Assembly: GCA_027533185.1 (NCBI GenBank)
Contig: JAPZTS010000049.1
Location: 1-19,678 of the forward strand
Reading direction: 5' to 3'
Length of the DNA: 19,678 nt
DNA from: Leptospira sp.
GTDB taxonomy: Bacteria > Spirochaetota > Leptospiria > Leptospirales > Leptospiraceae
The position numbers and the translations under genes were made by a program. Within the stretch, counting starts at the first letter, position 1. Each line of letters starts with the position of its first letter. The notes beneath the pieces are model-generated. The model saw only the letters and a program-made list of their open reading frames with translations. It did no database searches and was not told the origin of the DNA. Below, piece after piece: positions 1 through 6,476 of this stretch.

Positions 1-114
1 CGTACAATTCAAACCCCTAATTATTTGTAACCAGGATAAGCAGGCCAAAAAATATCCAATTAGGGCTCATAGAATATACAATTTTTAGATAGTACGTCTG
101 TTCTAAACATGCCA

Positions 115-145
115 ACTTTAGGGTGAAATGATTTCACCCTAAAGT
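115..145. promoter_or_regulatory. Perfect 31-bp palindrome, candidate parS or parAB operator
   Basis: Two 15-base arms, ACTTTAGGGTGAAAT and its exact reverse complement, flank a single central G at 130. The core GGGTGAAAT-G-ATTTCACCC recurs with one arm difference inside parB (1684-1704). No T-run follows on either strand, so it is not an intrinsic terminator. It lies 57 bases upstream of the parA start and covers the expected -35 area of a promoter whose -10 would be CATAAT at 148-153. It could be bound by ParB (partition site) or by the N-terminal HTH of ParA (autorepression). The palindrome is certain; the role is inferred. Confidence 0.7.
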
Positions 146-153
146 GACATAAT
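125..153 (+). promoter_or_regulatory. Putative parAB promoter overlapping the palindrome
   Basis: CATAAT at 148-153 matches the sigma-70 -10 consensus at five of six positions. No good -35 lies at 17 bases, and that region is filled by the palindrome 115-145, so a bound protein could control this promoter directly. The TTGACA at 158-163 is an alternative -35, but the best -10 behind it (around 181-188) is poor. Transcription start is unproven. Confidence 0.3.
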
Positions 154-183
154 TAATTTGACAAAGATTTCTCCGGAGTTTGA

Positions 184-228
184 ATGATTCAAATAAATCT
201 AAATGAAAAAAAACGAAGATATAATTAG
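184..228 (+). CDS. Possible 14-codon leader peptide overlapping the parA start
   Basis: An ATG at 184 is preceded by GGAG (175-178) at ideal spacing, whereas the parA ATG at 203 has no clear Shine-Dalgarno. The short frame encodes MIQINLNEKKRRYN and stops at 226-228, inside parA in a different frame. It could couple or tune parA translation, or the GGAG may merely be a distant ribosome site for parA. This is suggestive only. Confidence 0.25.
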   Translation: MIQINLNEKKRRYN

Positions 229-1129
229 ATTAGAAGAGGCTTCGAGACTTTTTGGGTATTCGCTTGAAGATTTTAAAGCGAAAGTATTTGAGCTGAAAAT
301 CCCTGGATGGAAAGCAGGCACCTTTAAGATTGAAACACTAAAAAAGTATTTCGATGAAGTGGCGGAGGAAAGTTTTGAATCAACTGTTATCGCAATCTCC
401 AATCAAAAAGGAGGGGAGGGGAAAACTACAATCAGTTTATATCTGGCAGAAGCCTTAGCGGAAAATCATCGTGTTCTGCTTATTGATTGGGATCCGCAAG
501 CCAATGCGACTCAACTTTTTTTAAAGGAGGAACCAATATCGATTTTGGACTATTTAGGTTATAGAGGTAACAAAGCTAAAAGTATAAATCCTTTGATTCG
601 ATCTGTTGGAGAAAATTTAGATCTTCTTCCATCTTCGCTTGATTTGGCTAACCTTACTACTCCTTATGAACGTGACGATTTTGAACTATTAAAGGAAGCA
701 ATTTTACCAGTAAGATCTAGATACGAATTTATTATAATCGATTGTCCACCTTCGCTCGGATTGATCTTAGAAAATGCATTAATTGCGGCAGATTATATTT
801 TAGTTCCAATTCAAACTCGGGCTTTCAGTCTTCAGGGAATTCGAGATCTACATGAAACATTTCAAAAGATACAAAGAAAGGCGAACCAGAGGTTGAAATT
901 GCTTGGTGCCGTTTTGAATCAATACGAAGGTCAGAAAGCGTTGTCAGGACTTTCTGAGGGAATAAAGAAATATTTCCCTGTATTTGAGTCAGTGATCTAT
1001 CGTCGAGAATCAATACCTCAAGCTCAGGCAAAAATGTCGTTACTTTCAAAAATTGATAGTGTCACCATGAAAAGTTTTCGTGAATTGGCCAAAGAAGTGA
1101 AGGATAAAATAGATGTCCAAAAAAACTGA
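203..1129 (+). CDS. parA: ParA-family partition ATPase with N-terminal HTH-like domain
   Basis: This 308-residue protein is a ParA/Soj-type P-loop ATPase, the family that moves or positions ParB-bound centromeres by ATP-dependent DNA binding. Residues 1-55 look like a MerR-type winged-helix segment (IIRLEEASRLFGYSLEDF). The ATPase follows, with the deviant Walker A KGGEGKTT at 69-76 including the signature lysine K69, a Walker A'-type IDWDPQAN at 94-101, and Walker B FIIIDCPP at 176-183. The Walker A carries Glu72 where Val or Thr is usual. An extra N-terminal DNA-binding domain is known from plasmid-type ParA proteins that repress their own operon, and suggests self-regulation here. The gene overlaps parB by 17 bases. 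The ATG at 203 lacks a good Shine-Dalgarno. Family assignment is firm; chromosome segregation as its role is inferred. Confidence 0.95.
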   Translation: MKKNEDIIRLEEASRLFGYSLEDFKAKVFELKIPGWKAGTFKIETLKKYFDEVAEESFESTVIAISNQKGGEGKTTISLYLAEALAENHRVLLIDWDPQANATQLFLKEEPISILDYLGYRGNKAKSINPLIRSVGENLDLLPSSLDLANLTTPYERDDFELLKEAILPVRSRYEFIIIDCPPSLGLILENALIAADYILVPIQTRAFSLQGIRDLHETFQKIQRKANQRLKLLGAVLNQYEGQKALSGLSEGIKKYFPVFESVIYRRESIPQAQAKMSLLSKIDSVTMKSFRELAKEVKDKIDVQKN

Positions 1130-1820
1130 ATTTCAGGCGCTTGATCTTATATCAGCTTATAGCGAAAAGAAGAAAAGTCCTTCTAGTATTGAGCTAGAAT
1201 TGATTTATCCAAACCCCCTCCAACCAAGAATTATTGGCAGAGATGATACTACCGATTTAGTTCCGTCTATGCAAAGGTTAGGATTGATTGAGCCTATACT
1301 TGTTAGAAAGGATAAAGGGAAATACGTGATCGTCGCGGGAGAGAGAAGGTTCCGTGCTGCCCAAAAACTTGGCTGGAAGGAAATTCCAGCAATCGTTACC
1401 GATGCGAATGAAGACATCTGTTATGAAATGGCTCTGGCCGAAAACGAAAAACGAAAAAATTTAAATCCATGGGAAGTAGGAAAGGCGATTCAATTTCTGC
1501 GAAAAGAAAAACGCAAAACTGCAGAAGAAGTGTCTTCGCTACTCGGTTATACTGAAAGGTATGTAAAACAGTTGAGTTCGATCGCCCGATTGGATCAAAA
1601 ATCAGTAATGGAGCTAATGATTAGTGGCAAACCACTTTCGGTTAAAAACTTAGAAGAGTTATTAAAGAAGAAAGAAAATCGTGGGGGTGAAACGGTTTCA
1701 CCCCAAACTAATTCTCCTCAAAAATTGACTTTAAACTTGTCCAAACTTTCAAACAGGACAAGAGAATTGTTTTTGAAAGAATTGAATGTCCTAAAAAGAC
1801 AGTATGGAATCGTAGAATAG
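1113..1820 (+). CDS. parB: ParB-family partition protein (centromere-binding CTPase)
   Basis: This 235-residue protein has the ParB/Spo0J layout. The N-terminal CTP-binding domain includes a PxQPR-like segment (NPLQPRI, 34-40), the AGERRFRAA box (75-83) and the ENEKRKNLNPWE box (110-121). A helix-turn-helix follows at about 135-157, then a linker (about 186-205) and a short C-terminal dimerisation segment. ParB proteins bind parS, load as CTP-dependent clamps and are moved by ParA. The GERR and ENxxR motifs needed for CTP binding are present. The ATG overlaps parA and has GAAGGA eight bases upstream. The HTH recognition region (TERYVKQLSSI) differs from the usual SRxxVxNxLRL form, which fits a non-standard binding site. 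The linker codons contain a palindrome (1684-1704) matching the one upstream of parA. Confidence 0.95.
   Translation: MSKKTEFQALDLISAYSEKKKSPSSIELELIYPNPLQPRIIGRDDTTDLVPSMQRLGLIEPILVRKDKGKYVIVAGERRFRAAQKLGWKEIPAIVTDANEDICYEMALAENEKRKNLNPWEVGKAIQFLRKEKRKTAEEVSSLLGYTERYVKQLSSIARLDQKSVMELMISGKPLSVKNLEELLKKKENRGGETVSPQTNSPQKLTLNLSKLSNRTRELFLKELNVLKRQYGIVE
1684..1704. promoter_or_regulatory. 21-bp palindrome inside parB, second candidate parS/operator
   Basis: GGGGTGAAAC and its exact reverse complement flank a central G (1694). The inner 19 bases differ from the core of the 115-145 palindrome only in the pair next to the centre (C/G instead of T/A). It lies in codons 191-198 of parB, the flexible linker between HTH and dimerisation domain, where the protein should tolerate sequence constraint. 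No other full copy was found in the window by eye. The symmetry is certain; function as a ParB site is inferred. Confidence 0.6.
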
Positions 1821-1827
1821 AGGATAA

Positions 1828-2472
1828 ATGAAAAACCAAAAAAAAATGAAAACCTTGGATGAGGTTGAAAAAGAACTGATAATCATTTTAGCGACAGACA
1901 AAAAGCCAAAATTTGATATATCTATCACACAAGTATTCGACTTCTTATCTGAGTCTATTGAGTCCTCAATCCAGAATCAAATCCAATTAACAAAAAGGAC
2001 CGGTCTCAATAGAATACTTGGTAAATATAAACTTGCCAAATTATTTTCAAAAGGGAGTTACACAAAAGTAAATCAAATCCCCGGATTCCCTCCTAAAACA
2101 GATTTAGGCGACTTACATGCCGCAGAGTTAAGACTTAAGACTGCGATTACAGCCTTTAAATTACACTCTGGTCCATTTTCCGATCATATTGTGTTTGGAG
2201 ACCTGGAAAAGAAACAATGGGAAAAAATTCACAGTATGTTGGCTTCTTTTTTGTTTTCGTATATTGAGTTATTCGGAGATGAAAAAATTCGTTACTTAAA
2301 AGAAAAAGAAATGAAGCGAGAACAAGCGTTTCAAGAAAAAATGGAAAGCCAACAAAAACATGTTAACAAATCCAAAGAAGGTAAAAATCATTACCCAAAT
2401 AAAAAGTGGAAGAACAAAAAGAAACATTACCATCAAAAAAGTAACAAAAATTCAGGTGGAGATAAAAAATGA
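1828..2472 (+). CDS. Hypothetical protein, DUF1569/DinB-like with lysine-rich tail
   Basis: This 214-residue protein has two parts. Residues 1 to about 160 appear helical and contain SGPFSDHIVFGDLEKKQWEK followed by IHSMLASFLFSYIELFG, which resembles the DUF1569 branch of DinB-like four-helix proteins (pattern FGxLxxxxWxxLHxxHxxxHLxQF). The later histidines of the usual metal site are replaced here, so catalysis is doubtful. Residues 160-214 are extremely lysine- and asparagine-rich and probably disordered or nucleic-acid-binding. The gene starts seven bases after parB with AGAGGA just before the ATG. It ends in an ATGA overlap with the next gene, so it belongs to the parAB transcription unit. 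The family link is by eye and moderate. A role in segregation is only a guess from position. Confidence 0.75.
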   Translation: MKNQKKMKTLDEVEKELIIILATDKKPKFDISITQVFDFLSESIESSIQNQIQLTKRTGLNRILGKYKLAKLFSKGSYTKVNQIPGFPPKTDLGDLHAAELRLKTAITAFKLHSGPFSDHIVFGDLEKKQWEKIHSMLASFLFSYIELFGDEKIRYLKEKEMKREQAFQEKMESQQKHVNKSKEGKNHYPNKKWKNKKKHYHQKSNKNSGGDKK

Positions 2473-3071
2473 AAATTTCATTAGTTGTAGGAAGTCATCG
2501 TAAAAACTCGCAATCCTTAAAGGTTGCTAATTTTTTATCAAAACTTTTGTCCATTGAAGGATGGGATTCTGAGATATATGATCTTGGACTTGGGCAACTT
2601 CCTCTTTGGGAACCTTCAGCCTGGGAGAAGGAATCGGATCTAAAAAAACTTTGGATTGAGTTCAGCAGGGGATTGTCTGACTCGGATGGATATATTTTCT
2701 TGTCACCGGAATATAACGGGATGGCGAGCCCGGCGTTAAAGAATTTTTTTCTCTATCTCTCTGGAACCGATGTTTCACATAAACCTGCTTTAATTGTTAC
2801 CGTTTCGAGCGGTATGGGTGGAAGTTATCCGAATGCGGAGCTCCGAATTTCAAGTTTTAAAAATACCAGAATGGTTTACATACCGGATCATGTGATCGTT
2901 CGACATGTCGAAACACTCCTAAATTCAGATAATCCCGAATCAAAGGATGATGAATGGATCCGCGGTAGGCTTTCTTATTCTACAATTATGCTGCTTGAAT
3001 ATGCAAAAGCACTCGTTTCAGTTAGGCAGAGTGGTAAAATCAATTTAAAGTCTTATCCATTTGGGATGTAA
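2469..3071 (+). CDS. NADPH-dependent FMN reductase-like flavodoxin-fold protein
   Basis: This 200-residue cytoplasmic protein matches the NADPH-dependent FMN/azo/quinone reductase family. The N-terminal strand leads into the phosphate-binding loop GSHRKNSQS (8-16) for FMN. The family hallmark SPEYNG (79-84), followed by SPALKNFF (87-94), forms the isoalloxazine-contacting loop, and a glycine-rich segment SSGMGGSYPNAE lies at 113-124. It would reduce flavin, quinone or an electrophile with NAD(P)H; the substrate cannot be read from sequence. Its ATG overlaps the stop of the upstream gene (ATGA), indicating translational coupling within the parAB-headed unit. Its 3' end overlaps the convergent acyltransferase gene by 32 bases. 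Confidence 0.88.
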   Translation: MKISLVVGSHRKNSQSLKVANFLSKLLSIEGWDSEIYDLGLGQLPLWEPSAWEKESDLKKLWIEFSRGLSDSDGYIFLSPEYNGMASPALKNFFLYLSGTDVSHKPALIVTVSSGMGGSYPNAELRISSFKNTRMVYIPDHVIVRHVETLLNSDNPESKDDEWIRGRLSYSTIMLLEYAKALVSVRQSGKINLKSYPFGM

Positions 3072-4086
3072 TGATTTTATATATTAATAGTGGGATGGTT
3101 AGATTTAAAAATAAGGTTAGAAAATAAGAAACCATCGGCCCACCCAATACATATGGATCAAATATATGCATCAAATGTATTACAAATGGATGCAAAAGGA
3201 AAATTGCCAAACTACGTTTTCCAATGTATTGAGCAATCATTCGTATTGAGGATGGGAGATATTTAGAAAAAATAGAAATGAAAATCATACCCCAAATCGG
3301 ATAAAACAGATGGTGGTTTTTTAAATCGATGCCTTGAATACTTTGGGTTAATGTTATACCGATAAAGATGCAAAATAAAACACTAAATCCAAGAATATCC
3401 TCCTTTTTTCCCTTCAATTTTAGATCTTTCCAAGCTAATCCCAGGTAGAAGAAAAATACATAGTTAAAAATGGAAATGGAATGATATTCCTTTGGAAGGT
3501 AACTATCAAAAAATCCAAGATTAGATGTTAGGTTTGCCAAAAACGAGACTGTTAGAAAGGTCCAAAAAAAATTGGATTTCTTCAGTAAGTCGGAAAAAAA
3601 ATAGAAGAGGATATAGAACTGAATGAGCAATGGTACAAAATAGTATGGAGTGAAGACTTTTCCTAAAAGAAGAAATTTGAAAAATTCTGTGAAGCTATAG
3701 CTTTGATATTTCAAAAAGTAGCCGAACAGTGACGCAAAAAAGTAAGGTATAAAAAGATTTTTCAGCTTCGATTGCCAATACCCATTTTTTTTGTTTAGAA
3801 ACATAGCGCTTATAAATATAAAACTAGGAACAGAAAACCGACAAATATTAGATAAAAAGAGAGTGATACTGGTAACTATAAAATCCTTAGGATGAAAAAA
3901 AGCAAAGTAAGAGTGAATATGGATTATGACGATTGCAGTCATAGCAAATCCACGTATTGTATCGATGCTATCTTCCCGGCCCGAATGTTTCGTAGTTTCT
4001 AAACTTGGAAAAGACAGATTCCATAAAATTAGGTAAACTCCGTACGTTCCCGCTAAAACTAGTCCAACTAGTTCCCATTCCATCAT
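3040..4086 (-). CDS. Acyltransferase-3 family integral membrane protein
   Basis: The predicted protein (348 residues from this start) is a multi-pass membrane protein of the acyltransferase 3 family, which moves acetyl or other acyl groups onto cell-surface sugars or lipids. Near the N-terminus a first helix is followed by the family signature DTIRGFAMTAIVIIHIHSY, holding the conserved RG and the membrane-embedded histidine. About ten hydrophobic segments follow, ending in the typical SLAIFLLHPFVIHLM helix. I prefer the ATG at 4086, because AGAGG lies six bases upstream; an in-frame ATG at 4092 directly abuts that AGAGG. The gene stands alone, divergent from the cyclic-nucleotide-binding gene, and overlaps the flavin reductase tail to tail. 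Surface polysaccharide or LPS decoration is a plausible role but not shown. Confidence 0.88.
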   Translation of the reverse strand: MMEWELVGLVLAGTYGVYLILWNLSFPSLETTKHSGREDSIDTIRGFAMTAIVIIHIHSYFAFFHPKDFIVTSITLFLSNICRFSVPSFIFISAMFLNKKNGYWQSKLKNLFIPYFFASLFGYFLKYQSYSFTEFFKFLLLGKVFTPYYFVPLLIQFYILFYFFSDLLKKSNFFWTFLTVSFLANLTSNLGFFDSYLPKEYHSISIFNYVFFFYLGLAWKDLKLKGKKEDILGFSVLFCIFIGITLTQSIQGIDLKNHHLFYPIWGMIFISIFSKYLPSSIRMIAQYIGKRSLAIFLLHPFVIHLMHIFDPYVLGGPMVSYFLTLFLNLTIPLLIYKIITSQMDKTLN

Positions 4087-4159
4087 TTTCATCCTCTAAA
4101 TGCCTTATTTTTTGCAAAGATTCACTCTTGGAAAGGAAAATGAATTCAGATTTGGTAGT

Positions 4160-4172
4160 TTTTTGCCAAAAA
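4160..4172. promoter_or_regulatory. 13-bp palindrome TTTTTG-C-CAAAAA upstream of the cNMP-binding gene
   Basis: A perfect symmetric element, TTTTTGCCAAAAA, lies 22 bases before the ATG at 4195, in the divergent spacer. A nearly identical element (TTTTGCCAAAAAATA) occurs at a similar distance before the secreted-protein gene at 6477. It may be an operator or part of a promoter. The low complexity makes chance possible. Confidence 0.3.
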
Positions 4173-4194
4173 TAGATATAGGAGCATTCTTAGA

Positions 4195-4632
4195 ATGAGT
4201 AAAATCACCATCACGGCCAACAGACAAATTTTTAAAGAAGGTGAAATGAACAATTCGATGTTTATTATTCTTCAAGGCAACGTGGAGATTTTTTTTACTG
4301 TTAATAATGGTCAGACTAGACTTGCTCTAATGAAACCTGGTGACTTCTTTGGAGAGATGGCACTCTTTAGTTCCAATCCTAGAAGTGCGACGGCTAGAGC
4401 GATAACTAACTGTGAATTGGCGGTGATTGAAAGTAAACAACAGTTGGAAAACTTTTTGGTCAAGAATCCAAAGTTCGCAGCAAAAATGGTGTCGATCATG
4501 GCCGATCGTTTGGCAAAAACAAACGAACTCCTGATATCAAGTATGGAAAACGCAGTTGCTAAGAAGATAGAGTTCAGTACGGATGCAAAAAAGGTTAGTG
4601 TAGATGATATACAAGAAATTCAAGACATCTAA
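4195..4632 (+). CDS. Stand-alone cyclic-nucleotide-binding (Crp-like) domain protein
   Basis: This 145-residue protein is essentially one cyclic-nucleotide-binding domain. Beta-roll repeats cover about 8-80. The phosphate-binding cassette FGEMALFSSNPRSATARA (52-69) retains the glutamate and arginine that hold the ribose and cyclic phosphate in cAMP/cGMP-binding members. A helical C-terminal part (85-120) resembles the start of a Crp hinge helix, but no DNA-binding HTH follows, so it is not a Crp-type transcription factor. It probably transmits cyclic-nucleotide binding to a partner protein. AGGAG lies ten bases before the ATG. Its stop codon directly abuts the stop of the convergent 83-residue gene. 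Confidence 0.9.
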   Translation: MSKITITANRQIFKEGEMNNSMFIILQGNVEIFFTVNNGQTRLALMKPGDFFGEMALFSSNPRSATARAITNCELAVIESKQQLENFLVKNPKFAAKMVSIMADRLAKTNELLISSMENAVAKKIEFSTDAKKVSVDDIQEIQDI

Positions 4633-4884
4633 CTAACCATATATTGATGGTAAGTTTTTTCGTATTAACATAATTTCAATAAAAGGCGCATAGTTTAAAA
4701 GATTTTGAATACTAACGATTTGATTTTCTGCTTCTAAAAACTCGGTCAAAAGCTCCAAAGTTTCTCTAGGATCAAGCTCAGATATATTTGGGAATTCTGG
4801 ATGGCCAACTAAATTAAACTCAGACACGAGATTTTGATCCATTAGTTCTTCTTCACTGAGTGTTAACAATTCTTTCCAGTTCAT
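4633..4884 (-). CDS. Small acidic hypothetical protein, downstream of HDOD gene
   Basis: This 83-residue protein is acidic and rich in leucine and glutamate, probably all-helical, without signal peptide or membrane segment. I do not recognise a family. Its ATG lies one base after the stop of the HDOD gene, indicating co-transcription and probable translational coupling; the nearest AAGGA is about 16 bases upstream, inside the HDOD gene. Its stop codon is immediately adjacent to the stop of the convergent cyclic-nucleotide-binding gene. It may be a small partner of the HDOD protein, which is inference from position. Confidence 0.65.
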   Translation of the reverse strand: MNWKELLTLSEEELMDQNLVSEFNLVGHPEFPNISELDPRETLELLTEFLEAENQIVSIQNLLNYAPFIEIMLIRKNLPSIYG

Positions 4885-4885
4885 A

Positions 4886-6391
4886 TCAATCTAAAAACAA
4901 TCCTTCAGACTCATTGATTTTTGTTTGGATCATGGATCTAAATCTGTCCTGAGTATCTCGAAACTCGTTCTCTGATTTAATTGAGAATTTATCCAATATT
5001 TCAGGCTCGATTGTAAAATAATTGCCTTTTCCTTTCCCCATGTTGGCGAGTATATCACTTAGATAAATAATCTCGCAAATTATTGTGTTACTTGTTCTGC
5101 ATTGCCATGGTTTGTGGTGGAATTGAATCGCGTCGAGAATTGCGTCAGGGAAATTCCATTTTTTTGCTATCATAAATCCGATTTCAGAATGTGAGATACC
5201 GAGGGAATATTCCTCGACCCACTCTGAAATTTCATGTTTGTTTTCGCTTTGTAAAACACGAATTTGGTTGATCAGACTTAAGTCGAGTGATAAAAGAACC
5301 ATTCTGCCTAGATCGTGAAGAAGTGCTGAAACGACAGAGACTTCCATATACTTATGTAAATCTTTCCTTTCATCCAATAAAAATCGTGCTACCAAACTTG
5401 TCTTGTATGAGTGCGTCCAAACGGCTAGTTGTTTTGGGTACTTCGAATTTAAAATTTTTTTTGATCCTAAAGCCAAAAATATTGATTCCAAGTTTTTTAG
5501 GCCAATCCTCTTCAAAGCATCCAAAATGCTGATTGTTTTACTGTGAGATCCAAAGAGAGGAGAGTTCGCAATTTTTAAAACTTCTGCAGTCGTTGCAGGA
5601 TCTTTTTCTACTTCTTTCGATATTTCAGACCATTCAACATTCGGTTTTGTGCAGATTGAAATCAATTTTTGAATAAGTGCTGAAAGGGGAGGGAGGCTGT
5701 CTACTTCTCTACAAATCAATTCTCTTATATCTCTTTGAGTTTCCTGAGAAATAATTCTCTTCGGGATTCGTATGACGACTTCTGTGTCATTTTCAGAGGT
5801 TATAAGTTCAAAAAATCTATTTTTAACTCCAGAGTTTCGAAGCAGAATATGAATCAGTACGATCCCAAGTCCAGAGCTTTCCTCGTTGTCCACTGACTCT
5901 CTGTAGGCATCGTTTATATTTTTAAATTTTAAGGAAGACTCAACTCGGGTATCAATTCTGTGTTTTTCTTCCATAAGAATTTTCGCATTGTTTCGAACGG
6001 AAAATTGGATATGATCCGCAAAGTTTATTGCCGTAAGCCAGACTTTGTATGAAGTTTTTTCTAGGGATTGGAATACTCTTTTTCTAAAATGTCCAAATTC
6101 TTCTTTAAATAATGGAATCCCTTTCGTGTAATCCTTTTCATTTTGGATGTCCAGATTTTGTTCTAAAAAAAACACGCGTTTGCCGTTCGCTTTACATCCA
6201 TTTACCAAAAGTTCGCTTAGTATCGTAAACAGAATCTCGTGCAGGAATTCTAGGGAGATGCTTCGGACAATTCTGCCAATCCATACATCCAAACCAGGAC
6301 AGTCCGATTCTGAAAAATGGACATATTCCTTGGAAATGGGCTTACCAGAGACAAAATCATCTTGGAATTTTAGGAGTTCCGTATAAGGCAT
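4886..6391 (-). CDS. GHKL-ATPase-like domain fused to HDOD signalling domain
   Basis: This 501-residue soluble protein has two parts. Residues 1 to about 212 resemble a histidine-kinase-type ATPase fold: an N-box-like SELLVNGCKA (59-68), a strand SVRNNAKI (131-138) where the nucleotide-binding D-x-G-x-G is expected, and the G2-like SSGLGIVLIHILL (172-184). The usual Asp and Gly of the first box are replaced by Asn and Ala, so ATP binding may be lost. Residues 220 to about 450 are an HDOD domain, beginning with VDSLPPLSALIQKL and KDPATTAEVLKIANSPLFG. Unlike many HDOD proteins it keeps HD-type residues: H359-D360 in LLHDLGR, H401, and H425-H426. HDOD domains act in bacterial signalling networks. 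AAGGG lies six bases before the ATG. The 83-residue gene follows in the same unit. Confidence 0.85.
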   Translation of the reverse strand: MPYTELLKFQDDFVSGKPISKEYVHFSESDCPGLDVWIGRIVRSISLEFLHEILFTILSELLVNGCKANGKRVFFLEQNLDIQNEKDYTKGIPLFKEEFGHFRKRVFQSLEKTSYKVWLTAINFADHIQFSVRNNAKILMEEKHRIDTRVESSLKFKNINDAYRESVDNEESSGLGIVLIHILLRNSGVKNRFFELITSENDTEVVIRIPKRIISQETQRDIRELICREVDSLPPLSALIQKLISICTKPNVEWSEISKEVEKDPATTAEVLKIANSPLFGSHSKTISILDALKRIGLKNLESIFLALGSKKILNSKYPKQLAVWTHSYKTSLVARFLLDERKDLHKYMEVSVVSALLHDLGRMVLLSLDLSLINQIRVLQSENKHEISEWVEEYSLGISHSEIGFMIAKKWNFPDAILDAIQFHHKPWQCRTSNTIICEIIYLSDILANMGKGKGNYFTIEPEILDKFSIKSENEFRDTQDRFRSMIQTKINESEGLFLD

Positions 6392-6411
6392 CTATACCCT
6401 TTTTGAACGAT

Positions 6412-6429
6412 GTTTCCGATTTTGGAAAC
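6412..6429. repeat. Inverted repeat in the divergent HDOD/secreted-protein spacer
   Basis: GTTTCC (6412-6417) and GGAAAC (6424-6429) are exact inverted arms around GATTTT. A T-rich stretch follows on the plus strand, so it could be a weak hairpin, but no gene ends here on that strand. Within a divergent promoter region, an operator is the more natural reading. The arms are only six bases long. Confidence 0.3.
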
Positions 6430-6447
6430 CGAATTTTTTATTTTGAA

Positions 6448-6458
6448 TTTTGCCAAAA
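6448..6458. promoter_or_regulatory. Palindrome TTTTG-C-CAAAA upstream of secreted protein
   Basis: This symmetric element is extended to TTTTGCCAAAAAATA and lies about 18 bases before the ATG at 6477. It nearly duplicates the element at 4160-4172 upstream of the cyclic-nucleotide-binding gene, in sequence and in distance from the start codon. A shared regulator or a shared promoter type is possible. It is not confirmed. Confidence 0.3.
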
Positions 6459-6476
6459 AATACCGATACTTACTCT

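Larger units (their letters stand above)
1..202. other. Non-coding control region upstream of parA
   Basis: No credible gene is visible on either strand in these 202 bases. The stretch is AT-rich. Its notable contents are a perfect 31-bp palindrome (115-145), a good -10-like hexamer CATAAT (148-153), a TTGACA (158-163), the small palindrome CTCCGGAG (171-178) and a tiny leader reading frame beginning at 184. Positions 1-110 show nothing I can interpret. The upstream neighbour lies outside the window. Confidence 0.7.

Noticed and set aside
115..145. Reading the 31-bp palindrome as an intrinsic terminator of an upstream gene
   Set aside because: No run of T follows on either strand, and the core recurs inside parB where a terminator makes no sense.
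4160..4172. TTTTTGCCAAAAA as a LexA/SOS box
   Set aside because: The Leptospira-type TTTG-N5-CAAA spacing is not met; the arms are separated by only one base.
6450..6476. TTG at 6450 as the start of the secreted protein
   Set aside because: It would place nine polar residues before a standard signal peptide that begins at the ATG at 6477, and it overlaps the TTTTGCCAAAA element.
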